Origin: CATQHB01 sp965262595
Lineage (GTDB): Bacteria > Chloroflexota > Dehalococcoidia > Lucifugimonadales > UBA3495
DNA length: 64,000 nucleotides
Reading direction: 5' to 3'
Assembly (NCBI GenBank): GCA_965262595.1
Contig: OZ253548.1
Location: 1,488,001 to 1,552,000 of the forward strand
The translations under genes and the position numbers were made by a program. The notes beneath the pieces are model-generated. The model saw only the letters and a list, made by a program, of their open reading frames with translations, was not told the origin of the DNA and did no database searches. This document shows positions 34,964-47,200 of the stretch, piece after piece (within the stretch, counting starts at the first letter, position 1; every line of letters starts with the position of its first letter).

Positions 34964-36370
34964 TTATGCGAATAGGTACTCGGTGGTCGCCACGATGGAT
35001 TGAAGCATCTGGCCGACCCTCGATTCGAACTCTTCGGCGCCGGTGTTGACTTCACCCTCACTGCGGGCCAACTCAACCAACTCGTTGCGGGTGAGGTCGG
35101 CCAGCTCGTAGGCTCCCAGCAACTCCAGGCAGCCGTCCACCAACCGCTCCTCCGAGATGGTGTCGCCCTCGGACCGCAGCCGATTGATGATGGACCGGAT
35201 TCCGGGGTGTCCGGTGTTGCCCACGGCGTCGGCAGTGAAGTTGATCCGTTCCACGAGGGTTCCGCTGTCAATCCACTCCCGGCCGGTGTGCCAGCCCTCC
35301 ACGGTCGGCGGGTTCAGAAGGTCCTGGCCCATGTAACGTATGGATAGGGCCATGGCATTCAGGCCCGGTTTGGGCATGGCGAAGTCGCCGACCAGACGCA
35401 TGGTACCGATTACAGTCTCCGTGGGACTCTTCACTTTGGTGAAGCGGGCATTCTTGAAGAAATCGGAGTTGAACAGCACCCGCAGCATCGACCGGATGTC
35501 ATAGTTGGAGCTGAAGTATTCGTCTTCCAGCATCTTGATGGCTTCCGGGTCCCGGGGCGGAGTGTTCTGCCAAGCCGGCACCTGAGGCTCATCGGCGACG
35601 AAGAAGTTATAGAGGTGCCTGGCGACGAACCGGGCCGTGCCGGGTTGCCGGGCGATAATCCTGACCACGTCCTCGCCGTTCCAGTTACCCGTCTCGCCCA
35701 GGAAGGTCTTCCCCTCGTAATCGTGGTCCGAGGGGTCGTAGATGAACGCCGCCTCGTACTTGCCGTAGGGATACCTGGGGATGGAGTTGGTTACGGTCCA
35801 GCCGGTGAAGGCCCGGGCGCACTCCTTGACGTCTTCCTCGGAGTAGTTGGCCTGGCCGTCCATGCCGACGCCGAGGGAAAAGAGTTCCAGAAGCTCGCGG
35901 CCCCAGTTCTCGTTGATAGCGTCCCGGTGGCTCATGCAATTGTCCAGGTAGAACACCATCGCCGGGTCGGTGGACAAACCCATCAGCAGGTCGGAGAAGT
36001 TGGCCATACCAACGGTTCGGAACATGTCGAGCTCAATCTGCTGTTGCCGGGGGTACTCACACTTGGCGTGGCCGGTGCAGAAAATCTGGTGCCAAAAGAG
36101 GGCGATTTTCTCCTCCAGCGGACGCTTGGTGTTAATCATTCGGTAGGCCCACTCTTCCTGTTGGCCTTCAAGTCCTGCCTGAGAAACCCACTGGGGCTGA
36201 TAGCGCATTAACACGTCACGCTCAATCGCGGGCTGCGTGTCAGGATTAAGCAGTTCCTCCACAGTGGCCTCATAGCCCTTGGCAGCGCGGGCCTCAAGCT
36301 CTTCGTACGTCGCGCCGAACCCGGCGCGGCGCATCAGGTGGGCCATTAAAGCGACGTCCTTGTTTATCAT
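34964..36370 (-). CDS. DUF1800 family protein
   Basis: A 468-residue helical protein; AGGAGG before ATG at 36370 rules out the longer frame. Characteristic runs: ALMAHLMRRAGFGATYEELE, EEKIALFWHQIFCTGHAKCE, NWGRELLELFSLGVG, ECARAFTGWTV, ARFVARHLYNFFVADEP and KSPTETVIGTMR, with a late PPTVEGWHTGREWI. It starts the minus-strand operon with DUF1501 and NHL. DUF1800/DUF1501 pairs are found in planctomycetes, proteobacteria and Chloroflexota; function remains undefined. Confidence 0.94.
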   Translation of the reverse strand: MINKDVALMAHLMRRAGFGATYEELEARAAKGYEATVEELLNPDTQPAIERDVLMRYQPQWVSQAGLEGQQEEWAYRMINTKRPLEEKIALFWHQIFCTGHAKCEYPRQQQIELDMFRTVGMANFSDLLMGLSTDPAMVFYLDNCMSHRDAINENWGRELLELFSLGVGMDGQANYSEEDVKECARAFTGWTVTNSIPRYPYGKYEAAFIYDPSDHDYEGKTFLGETGNWNGEDVVRIIARQPGTARFVARHLYNFFVADEPQVPAWQNTPPRDPEAIKMLEDEYFSSNYDIRSMLRVLFNSDFFKNARFTKVKSPTETVIGTMRLVGDFAMPKPGLNAMALSIRYMGQDLLNPPTVEGWHTGREWIDSGTLVERINFTADAVGNTGHPGIRSIINRLRSEGDTISEERLVDGCLELLGAYELADLTRNELVELARSEGEVNTGAEEFESRVGQMLQSIVATTEYLFA

Positions 36371-36828
36371 TCCAATCCTCCTAAAACCATCTCCTGAGTC
36401 GGTTGCCGACAACACCCTGCTGATTACGTTTTCCTAACACACCTCCTTCGCTCCGAGGTGATACTAGCCAAGTTTTCCCGGTAAGCGCCCCACGATCCGC
36501 TGGCTGAGCCGATTGCGATGCAGTTGAAAGCACCATCATATTCTCAACCTCAATTCGAGTCAAGATTGTGCAACATTTGGTTCCGTTTATTTGTAGCGTA
36601 TAAGGGCTTTTGCAACAAGATCGTAGAGTTGAAAGGGGAGTCCCCGGATAATTGTACCCTAGCAGCAAAAGCAAAGGTCATCCAGGAGTCCAAGTAAATG
36701 GGGAACCCGAAGGAGAGCTTAAAAAGGGATTTGCAGTAGAACTGTTGGCAACCCGAAGGACATTCAGATATTTATTAGAGCCGTCGAGCCCATATACCGT
36801 AGGTGGTCGGGGCTTATAAACTAAGGAT
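36371..36828. other. Intergenic stretch upstream of the DUF1800 operon
   Basis: Lower GC than its surroundings (many A/T runs around 36530-36680), consistent with promoters for the DUF1800 operon. No clear -35/-10 pair could be fixed and no gene is supported. Confidence 0.45.
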
Positions 36829-36963
36829 CCTCGACCCAATCGAGAGGGACTCGGAGGAAGTCCCTGGGCCAACCGACCCACCTGGAGGCGAAAGCCAAGG
36901 GGAAAACAGCAGACCCTCGGCGAAATCAGGAGCCAGTCGCGGTAGAGACTGGCGGCGTAACGC
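36829..36963 (+). ncRNA. Putative structured RNA or leader with serial hairpins
   Basis: Six stems follow one another: CTCGA/TCGAG (36830-36844), GGGACT/AGTCCC (36846-36864), TGGG/CCCA (36865-36880), CCT-GGC-GAAA-GCC-AGG with a GNRA tetraloop (36881-36900), GCCAGTC/GACTGGC (36932-36953) and GCG/CGC (36955-36963). The density of exact pairing is well above the surrounding DNA. It ends 31 bases before the ATG of an acidic protein and is followed by transposase debris. Position upstream of an ORF in a mobile neighbourhood recalls HEARO/omega RNAs of IscB elements, but no IscB is present and I cannot assign a family. The stems are seen; the RNA is inference. Confidence 0.4.
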
Positions 36964-36994
36964 AGTCCGAGAACCATCAAGGAAAGGAGCAACC

Positions 36995-37384
36995 ATGCCT
37001 GACGACAACGGGACGGAAACAACCCGCTCGGATGCCCCGGGCGCAGACGAGAGTCTCTTCGGCGAAGCCGCGGACGACACGGAGGCCGCGGCCGCCAACG
37101 AGCAGGACGCCGACGAGGAGACCGCACAGGACCCGCCGGGCACTGACGACGCCGAGGACCAGGCCGTTCGAGACGAGACCAGTTCGTCCGAGGGCCTGAA
37201 GGTCGTCGTGTCCATCAAGGGCGGCAGGGCCACCATCGGGGTGCAACAACCCCCGTCCGACCCGCACATCGAGTCCTTCGATGCCGCTGACTTGGCCGGG
37301 CTGACCCAGGAGGTCTCGGCGGTGATCGAACGGGCGCGGGCCAAGTGGGAAGACGAACCCAAACATCCGGCGCACGAGCGATGA
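36995..37384 (+). CDS. Acidic hypothetical protein
   Basis: A 129-residue protein; ATG at 36995 follows GGAAAGGAGC. Residues 1-70 are low-complexity and very acidic (runs such as DESLFGEAADDTEAAAANEQ), with no hydrophobic segment. Residues 72-125 look folded: GLKVVVSIKGGRATIGVQQP, then HIESFDAADLAGLTQEVSAV and IERARAKWEDEPKHP, a beta-hairpin followed by a long helix. I do not recognise the family. It follows the putative structured RNA directly, so it may be controlled or carried by it. Confidence 0.6.
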   Translation: MPDDNGTETTRSDAPGADESLFGEAADDTEAAAANEQDADEETAQDPPGTDDAEDQAVRDETSSSEGLKVVVSIKGGRATIGVQQPPSDPHIESFDAADLAGLTQEVSAVIERARAKWEDEPKHPAHER

Positions 37385-37417
37385 GTGGACGGTATGCTGG
37401 AGTCCATGTGAGCAGCT

Positions 37418-38020
37418 ATGGCAAACGCCGCGAGAAGGCCGTCTTTGTGGTACGTCGACAATGGGCGGAGGGTGTGGTTGACGACGCGGCACTTCGGGTT
37501 CAGTCCCGACAGCATCAGCCGCTGGGCGCGGGCCTACGACGCCTTCGGCCTAGCGGGATTGGAGCCTGGGAGCCGGCCACCCAAGCGAATGCGCCAGCCC
37601 CGGATACCATCGCGTCTTAATTCCAAGAACCCCGGCGGTGTCATTCTGAGCGCAACGGAGTGGAGCGAAGAATCCCCACCCTTCCTCCAAATAATCCTGA
37701 AAGCCGGAGAAATGACTACTGCCGGGAGTTGGGATTCTTCACTCCGTTCAGAATGACCGCGCGTAGGCGGAATGACCAGGTACAAAGCAGCGAAGGAAAG
37801 GCAGTTGGTGGTTTGGGGAGCTGCCGGAAATTAAGACGCGATTGCCCTGAGTGGGCGCGCCGGTCTACACGGAACGCTTGGTCACTGTGGTAAACTGTTG
37901 GAAAGTGTGGGATCGCCGATGATAATTCAGCCGCCCTACAGTCCGGAGCTCTTGTTGAGCATGTGTTCGAGGAAGGTGCGCCGGTGGGCGGAGGGCAGGC
38001 TGTACCGGTGAAGAGTAGGC
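37418..38020 (+). mobile_element. Degenerate IS630/IS481-like transposase, split by an inverted repeat
   Basis: 37418-37620 encodes RRPSLWYVDNGRRVWLTTRH then FGFSPDSISRWARAYDAFGL and GLEPGSRPP, an N-terminal helix-turn-helix typical of IS481/IS630-group transposases. After the 37640-37757 element, 37918-38020 reads IIQPPYSPEL, VFEE and RRWAEGRLY in shifted frames, the usual C-terminal PPYSPELNPAE-x-VFEE-RR motif. The two ends of one transposase thus remain with the catalytic middle lost. Confidence 0.7.
37640..37757. repeat. MITE-like inverted repeat with GTCATTCTGA ends
   Basis: Left arm 37640-37677 starts GTCATTCTGAGCG and ends GAAGAATCCC; right arm 37731-37757 is its complement (GGGATTCTTCACTCCGTTCAG, last seven bases AATGAC) with a 10-base internal deletion. 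This sort of short palindromic element is common in environmental Chloroflexota-type DNA. Confidence 0.72.
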
Positions 38021-38233
38021 AAGGTGGAGACGGTCAGCCTGCCGCATACTGGAACGGCAAAGCTCCCTGGCTCATGACGGTTGCACCTCCTGTGGAACCG
38101 GCTCCAGTTAGGCATTCTCTTATTTATCAGGTGGTGGATTTGGGGTCAACGCGTCCTGGACAACTGAAATCTTAGATTGGAAAGATAATTCCAGTATTCC
38201 CGCACATTCAAAGAGCGCTACTGAAACGATATT

Positions 38234-41200
38234 ATGTACACTAAGCTGCGCCCCCGGCAGCGAATCCTGTCGGCGATATGCGCCTTACTTTTAGCCTTCC
38301 TCACCTTGAGCAGCGCTACTGCGCAAGCGGCCAACAGCCAACCGGCGTTCCCGTCCAGCGAGGACGGCGCCCGATCGGTGGCCGAGAACACCGCCGCCGG
38401 CGCAAACATCGGCGCGCCGGTTGGGGCCACGGACGCGGACAACGATGCGTTGACCTACACCCTGGGCGGCGACGATGCCGCGTCCTTCACCATTGTCCCC
38501 TCCACCGGCCAGTTGCAGACGCTGGCCGCCCTCAATTTTGAGGGCAAGAACTCCTACAGCGTTACGGTGTCGGCCAGCGACCGGAAGGATGCCACCGGCA
38601 GCGCCGACATGGCCATCGACGCCACTATTGACGTCACCATCAGCGTAACCAACGAGGACGAGCCGGGAACGGTCATCGTGTCTCCCGGGCAGCCACGGGT
38701 CGGCGAGGTGCTCAGGGCCAGGGTGAGCGATCCGGAAGGAGTTATGGTTGGCACACCCATCTGGGGCTGGCAGAAGTCCAGGGACGGGGCAACAGACTGG
38801 TTGCTGGTTTCAAGAGGCATTGTCGGTTTTCCTAGCGCCTACGAAGTTCAAGCCGCCGACCTGAATTTCTACTTGCAGGCCAGCGTGGGATATAAGGACG
38901 GACTGGGATCCCAAGTTTCAGCGGTAGGTGTCTCCCAGCGTGTGGCTGCCAAAGCGGCGGCGCCGCAAATTCATGTGGAACAGCTGGTCTCCGGCCTGAG
39001 CATCCCTTGGGGAATCGCCTTTGCGCCCGACGGGACGATGCTGTTCACTGAACGCGCCGGCAAGCTGAGCGTCCGCCTCGCCGACGGAACGGTGCGGAAT
39101 GTCACCGCTGACCTCAGTGATGTGATGGTCGCATCAGAAATCGGGTTTATGGCGATAGTCGTCGATCCGGGCTTCGCCACCAACCGGCGGTTCTATACGT
39201 GCCAGGGCCATACCGGGGACAAGGTGCAGGTAATTGCCTGGACCATGAACGCCGGATATACGGAGGCCACCCGGGTCGCCGACCCCTTGGTCGATGGGAT
39301 ACCTGGCAGCAGTAGAAACCATTCCGGCAAGCATTCCGGCTGCCGGCTGCGCTTCGGGCCGGACGGCTATCTTTGGATTGCTACCGGGGATGCGACAACC
39401 GGATCGGCGCCCCAGAGCCTGACCAACCTGGGCGGCAAGGTGCTGCGGGTAGTTGCATCGACTGGCGCCGGGGCGCCGGGCAACCCATTCTCTGCCCCCA
39501 ATTCGCCGCTGATTTACACCTACGGCCACCGCAACCCCCAGGGCCTGGCCCTGCGCCCCGGCAGCAGCGGCCAGATGTGGTCGGTGGAGCACGGCCCGGC
39601 CTTTGACGACGAGATCAATCTGTTGACCGCCGGCGGCAATTACGGGTGGGACCCGGCGCCCGAGAACAGCCAGTCAACACCCGGGTACAACGAGTCAACA
39701 CCCATGACCGACCTGGAGAAATTCCCCAGCGCCATCGTGGCCAGGTGGGCCTCCGGGAACCAAAGCCTGGCCACCAGCGGCGGCATCTTCCTGGAGGGCG
39801 CCTGGTGGGGCCCGTGGGATGGCCGGCTGGCGGTGGCGTCCCTCAAGGACAAGACATTGCGTGTCCTTGAGTTCAGTCCGTCCGGCGACCTGTTGAGCGA
39901 GATCAGCGTCAGCAAACTCAAAACCGCCTATGGCCGGCTCCGCACCCCGATGATGGGGCCGGATGGCGCCCTGTATGTTTCCACCTCCGAGGGCAGCGGC
40001 GCGGACAAGATCCTGCGGGTCACTCCCCAGGTGGCTCCCCGGTTCCCAGCCAATACCGACACCACCTGGGATACGCCGGAGAACGCCGATATCACCACCA
40101 TCGTCGCCACTGTTGCGGCCGAAGAGCCGAACGGCGAGGCGATCACCTACTCCCTGGGCGGAACCGACGCCGCCTCCTTCAACATCAAAGACACTACCGT
40201 CGGGGAATTGCGGGCCAACGCGCCCCTGGACTACGAGACCAAATCCTCGTACCAGGTCGATGTTATCGCCACCGACCCCAATAGCTTGAGCAGCAAAGTA
40301 ACACTGACCATCACAGTAACCAACGAGGACGATGCGGGCGCGATAACCCTGTCGTCCCAAGCACCCGTCGTTGGCATAGACCTGACGGCCAGTATCACCG
40401 ACCCCGACGGGGGTGTTTCCAGCATAGGTTGGACCTGGAGTAAATCCTCGGACCAAACCACGTGGACCGCTATTGCCGGCGCAACGTCGTCCACGTACCG
40501 ACCGGTTGCCGCCGACGTTGGCAGCTACCTGCGAGCCACGGCGGCTTACACCGACAGCCAAGGATCGGGCAAGAATGCGCAACAGAAAACGGACGCCCCG
40601 GTTGCGGCGGCTCCGATCGGGGTGAGCGTGTCCGAGACCGAGCTGACAGTCGCCGAGGGCGCCAGCGCCACCTACACCGTGGTCCTGGACGGCCAGCCCG
40701 CCTCCGATGTGGTAATCGAGGTGACCAGCAACAATTCCGACGTGACGCTGGACACCGACGCGGCGGCGTCCGGCAACCAGCACAGGCTGACCTTCACCAC
40801 GGCCAACTGGAGCACGGCGCAGACGGTGACGGTGCGGGCGGCCCAGGACGCCGACGCCGCGAACGACGCAGCCGCCATCGCCCACGCGGTCGTGGCCGCC
40901 GATAGCGCCGACGAGTACGACACCGCGACCATCGCCGGGGTGGCCGTGGCCGTCACCGACGACGACACCGCCGGGGTGACGGTGTCCGAAACCACGTTGA
41001 CGTTGGACGAGGGCGGCAGCGCCACCTACACCGTGAAGCTAAACGCCCAGCCCACCTCCGGCGTGGTGATCAACGTAACCAAGACCGGCAGTACCGACGT
41101 GACGGTGTCTCCGGCCACCCTGACCTTCACCCCGGCCAACTGGAGCACGGCGCAGACGGTGACGGTGCGGGCGGCCCAGGACGCCGACGCCGCGAACGAC

Positions 41201-44200
41201 ACGGCCGCCATCTCCCACGCCGTCGACGCCTCCCGCGGCGCCAACGAGTACGACAACGTGAGCATCGCCGGGGTGGCCGTGACCGTCACCGACGACGAGA
41301 CCGCCGGGGTGACCGTGTCCGAAACCACGCTGACGTTGGACGAGGGCGGCAGCGCCACCTACACCGTGGTCCTGAACGCTCAGCCCGCCTCCGACGTGCT
41401 GATTCGCATTGACAACAACAGCGGGGACGTGAAGGTGGACGCCGATGCGGGTATCGCAGGCGACCAGGGCTTCATGATCTTCACCCCGGGCAACTGGAAC
41501 ACGCCGCAGACGGTGAAGGTGTCCGCCGCCCAGGACGCCGACGCCGCGGACGACCAAGCCCAGCTGGGCCACGCGGTAAGCTATACGACCGACAGGTCCG
41601 GCCCGTACAACAGCGTGCTCGCCGCCGGGGTGGCCGTGACCGTCACCGACGACGAGACCGCCGGGGTGACGGTGTCCGAAACCACGCTGACCGTGGTCGA
41701 GGGCGCCAGCAACACCTACACGGTGAAACTGGACCCCCAGCCCTCCTCCGACGTGGTGATCAGCGTCACCGCCAGCGGCAATACGGACGTGACCGTGTCT
41801 CCGGCGCGGCTGACCTTCACCTCGAGCAACTGGAGCACGGCGCAGACGGTGACGGTGTCCGCCGCCCACGACGCCGACGCGGTGAACGACACGGCCTCCA
41901 TCGCCCACGCGGTGGTGCCCGCCGAAAGCGCCGACGAGTACGACACCGCGACCATCGCCGGGGTGGCGGTGACCGTCGCCGATGACGACGCGGGCGTGAC
42001 AAACTCCGAATCCACGCTGGTGGTGGCCGAGGGCGGCAGCGCCACCTACACCGTGGCGCTGACCACCCAGCCCTCCGCCAACGTGGCGATTATCATCGCC
42101 GACGACAACCCGGACGTGACGGCGGACACCGACGCCGCGACGTCCGGCAACCAGGACCGGCTGACCTTCACCCCGGCCAACTGGAGCACACCGCAGACGG
42201 TGACGGTGGCCGCCGCCCACGACGCCGACGCGGTGAACGACAAAGCCCAGCTACGCTACACCGTGTCGTCCGACAACGCGTCCGGCCCGTACAGCGGCTT
42301 GGCCGCCGCCGGGGTGGCCGTGACCGTCACCGACGACGATACCGCCGGCGTGACGGTGTCCGAAACCACGCTGACCGTGGCCGAGGGCGGCAGCGCCACC
42401 TACACGGTGGTCCTGGACGCCCAGCCCACCTCCGACGTGGTGATCAACGTAACCAAGAGCGGCAGCTCCGACGTAACGGTGTCGCCGGCCACCCTGACCT
42501 TCACCGGGGACAACTGGGACACGGCGCAGACGGTGACAGTGGCCGCCGCCCACGACGCCGACGCCGCGGACGACTCGGCCGCCATCGCCCACGCGGTGGC
42601 GCCCGCCGAAAGCGCCGACGAGTACGACACCGCGACCATCGCCGGGGTGGCGGTGACCGTCGACGACGACGAGACCGCCGGGGTGACGGTGTCCAGGCCC
42701 AGGATGAGGATGGACGAGGGCGGCAGCAACACCTACACCGTGGCGCTGAACGCCCAGCCCGCCTCCGACGTGGTGATCGCGGTGACCAGCAACAATTCCG
42801 ACGTGACGGTGGACACCGACGCGGCGACGTCCGGCAGCCAGAACACGCTGACCTTCACCCCGAGCAACTGGAGCACGGCGCAGACGGTGACGGTGGCCGC
42901 GGACCAGGACGCCGACGCGGCGAACGACAAGGCCGCCATCACCCACGCGGTGGTGGCCGCCCAAAGCGCCGACGAGTACGACAGCGTGACCATCGCCCGG
43001 GTGCGGGTGACCGTCGTCGACGACGAAATCGGCACCGCCGGGGTGAGAAGCTCCGTGTCCAAGCTGTCGGTGGCCGAGGGCGGCAGCGCAACCTACACCG
43101 TGGTCCTGGACGCGCAGCCCGAGGCGAGGGTGAGGGTCTGGATTGTTCTCATCTCTGACGGGAACGTGTCACGGACGCCGAGTCGGCTGGACTTCACGCC
43201 GTCCAACTGGAGCACGGCGCAGACGGTGACGTTGTCCGCCGCCCAGGACGCCGACACGGGGATCAGCACGGCCCAGATCTCCTACTTTATAACGTGCTCC
43301 AGCAGATGCAGACCGTACAGCAACAACACGACATACAGCAACGTGGTGGAGGTGATCGTCGTCGACGACGAAGTTGTAGGGGTAACGCTGCCCGAAACCA
43401 CGCTGACGGTGCTCGAGGGTGGCAACCGCACCTACACCGTGGTGCTGAACAGGCAGCCCACCTCCGACGTGGTGATCAACGTCACCAAAAGCGGCAGTGA
43501 CGACCTGACGGCGACTCCGGCCAGCCTGACCTTCACCACGAGCAACTGGAGCACGCCGCAGACGGTGACGGTGCGGGCCGCCCAGGACGCCGACGCAGCG
43601 AACGACACGGCGTCCATCACCCACGCGGTGGTGGCCTCCCGGAGCGCCGACGAGTACGACGCCGTGAGCATCGCCGGGGTGGCCGTGACCGTCACCGACG
43701 ACGAGACCGCCGGGGTGACGGTGTCCGAGACCACGCTGACGGTGGCCGAGGGCGGCAGCGGCGCCTACACCGTGGTCCTGGACGTGCAGCCCACCTCCGA
43801 CGTGGTAATCAACGTAACCAAAAGCGGCAGTGACGACGTAACGGTGTCTCCGGCCACCCTGACCTTCACGACGGCCAACTGGAGCACGGCGCAGACGGTG
43901 ACGGTGGCTGCCGCCCAGGACGCCGACGCGGTGAACGACGCGGCCTCCATCGCCCACGCCGTCGACGCCTCCCGCAGCGCCAACGAGTACGACAACATGA
44001 CCATCGCCGGGGTGGCCGTGACCGTCACCGACGACGACACCGCCGGGGTGAGCGTGTCCGAGACCACGCTGACGGTGGACGAGGGCGGCCGCGGCTCCTA
44101 CACGGTGAGGCTGAACACGCAGCCCACCTCCAACGTGGTGATCAGCGTCACCAAGACCGGTAGTACCGACGTGACGGTGTCGCCGGCCACCCTGACCTTC

Positions 44201-47200
44201 ACGACGAGCAACTGGAGCACGGCGCAGACGGTGACGGTGGCTGCCGCCCAGGACGCCGACGCGGTGAACGACGCGGCCTCCATCACCCACGCGGTGGTGG
44301 CCTCCCGGAGCGCCGACGAGTTCGACGCCGTGAACATCGCCGGGGTGGCCGTGACCGTCACCGACGACGAGACCGCCGGGGTGACGGTGTCCAAATCGAC
44401 GCTGACGGTGGCCGAGGGGGGCAGCGGCGCCTACACGGTGGTCCTGGACGCCCTGCCCACCTCCGACGTGGTGATCAGCGTCACCAGGACCGGCAGCAGC
44501 GACGTGACGCTGGACACCGACACGGGGACGTCCGGCAACCAGACCACGCTGACCTTCACCCCGGCCAACTGGGACACGGCGCAGACGGTGACGGTGGCTG
44601 CCGCCCAGGACGCCGACGCGGTGAACGACACGGCCTCCATCACCCACGCGGTGGTGGCCTCCCGGAGCGCCGACGAGTTCGACGCCGTGAACATCGCCGG
44701 GGTGGCCGTGACCGTCACCGACGACGAGACCGCCGGGGTGACGGTGTCCAAATCGACGCTGACGGTGGACGAGGGCGGCAGCGGCTCCTACACGGTGAGG
44801 CTGAACCTTCAGCCCACCTCCGACGTGGTAATCAACGTAACCAAAAGCGGCAGCAGCGACGTGACGCCGGACACCGATACGGGGACGTCCGGCAACCAGA
44901 CCACGCTGACCTTCACCCGGGCCAACTGGGACACGGCGCAGACCGTGACGGTGGCTGCCGCCCAGGACGCCGACGCGGTGGACGGCGTGGCCGCCATCGC
45001 CCACGCGGTGGTGGCCGCCCAGAGCGCCAACGAGTACGACGCCGTGAGCATCGCCGGGGTGGCCGTGACCGTCACCGACAACGACGCCGGGGTGACGGTG
45101 TCCCCTGCTACATTGCGCATCCCGGAGGGCAACAGTTCCACCTACACGGTGGTCCTGGACGCCCTGCCCGCCTCCGACGTGGTGATCACGGTGAGCAGCG
45201 ACAATTCGGACGTGACGGTGTCGCCGGCCACCCTGACCTTCACGCCGTCCAACTGGAGCACGGCGAAGACGGTGACGGTGGCCGCGGCCCAGGACGCCGA
45301 CGCGGTGAACGACACGGCCGCCATCGCCCACGCCGTCGACGCCGCCCGCAGCGCCAACGAGTACGACGCCGCGACCATCGCCGGGGTGGCCGTGACCGTC
45401 ACCGACGACGACACCGCCGGGGTGACGGTGTCCGTCATTTCGGTGACGGCGCCGGAGGGCGACAGCGGCGCCTACACGGTGGTCCTGGACGTGCAACCCA
45501 GCTCCGACGTAGTGATAAGCGTAACCAAAAGCGGCAGTCCCGACGTAACGGTGTCGCCGGCCACGCTGACCTTCACGCCGTCCAACTGGGACACGGCGCA
45601 GACGGTGACGGTGGCTGCCGCCCAGGACGCCGACGCGGTGGACGACGCGGCGTCCATCAGCCACGCGGTGGTGGCCGCCCGCAGCGCCAACGAGTTCGAC
45701 CTAGTCACCGTGGCCGGGGTGACGGTGACCGTCGACGACGACGACACCGCCGGGGTGACGGTCTACCCCACGAGTTACAATACGTTTGAGGACACCGCGA
45801 ACGCCTACAACGTGAAGCTGGACGCCCAACCCAGCTCCGACGTGGTGATCCTGGTCGCCTCCACCGGCAGTTCCGACGTGACGGTGGACACCGACCGAAG
45901 GACGCCCCGCAACCAGAACACGCTCACCTTCACCCCGAGCAACTGGAGCACGGTGCAGCGAGTGTGGGTGGTGAGCGCAGCGGACGACGACGCGGTGAAC
46001 GACATGGCCTCCATCACCCACGAGGTGGTGGCCGCCGAAAGCGCCGACGAGTACGACAGCGTGATGATCGTCTCGTTTGCCGTGACCGTCACCGACGACG
46101 AGACCGCCGGGGTGACGGTGTCCGAAACCACGCTGACGGTTGCCGAGGGCGGCAGCGCAACCTACACGGTGGTCCTGGACGCCCAGCCCGCCTCCGACGT
46201 GGTGATCGGCGTCACCAAGACCGGCAGCTCCGACGTGACGCTGGACACCGACACGGGGACGTCCGGCAACCAGACCACGCTGACCTTCACCCCGTCCAAC
46301 TGGGACACGGCGCAGACGGTGACGGTAGCTGCCGCCCAGGACGCCGACGCGGTGGACGGCGCGGCCTCCATCGCCCACGCCGTCGACGCCGCCCGCAGCG
46401 CCAACGAGTACGACAACGTGACCATCGCCGGGGTGGCGGTGACCGTCACCGACGACGACACCGCCGGGGTGACGGTGTCGGCGTCGTCGCTGACGGTTGC
46501 CGAGGGCGGCAGCGCAACCTACACCGTGGCGCTGAACCTTCAGCCCACCTCCGACGTGGTGATCAACGTGACCAAACGCGGCAGCCCCGACGTGACGGTG
46601 TCGCCGGCGCGGCTGACCTTCACGACGGCCAACTGGAGCACGGCGCAGACGGTGACGGTGGCCGCGGCCCAGGACGCCGACGCGGTGGACGACGCAGCCG
46701 CCATCAGCCACGCCGTCGACGCCGCCCGCAGCGCCAACGAGTACGACAACGTGACCATCGCCGGGGTGGCCGTGACCGTCACCGACGACGACACCGCCGG
46801 GGTGAGCGTGTCCGAGACCACGCTGACGGTGGACGAGGGCGGCCGCGGCTCCTACACGGTGAGGCTGAACACGCAGCCCACCTCCGACGTGGTGATCGGC
46901 GTAACCAGGAGCGGCAGCCCCGACGTGACAGTGTCTCCGGCCACCCTGACCTTTTCCTCGTCCAACTGGGCCACGGCGCAGACGGTGACGGTGGCCGCCG
47001 CCCAGGACGCCGACGCCGTGAACGACGCAGCCTCCATCGCCCACGCCGTCGACGCCGCCCGCAGCGCCAACGAGTTCGACGCCGTGACCATCGCCGGGGT
47101 GACGGTGACCGTCGACGACGACGAGACCGCCGGGGTGACGGTGTCCGAAACCACGCTGGAGGTGGCCGAGGGCGGCAACAACACCTACACGGTGAAGCTG

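Noticed and set aside
36829..36963. RNase P RNA or SRP RNA as an explanation for the hairpin run
   Set aside because: GGAGGAAGTCC recalls the RNase P P4 strand, but the partner region and the other universal segments are missing and the length is far too short; no SRP tetraloop/internal-loop motif is seen.
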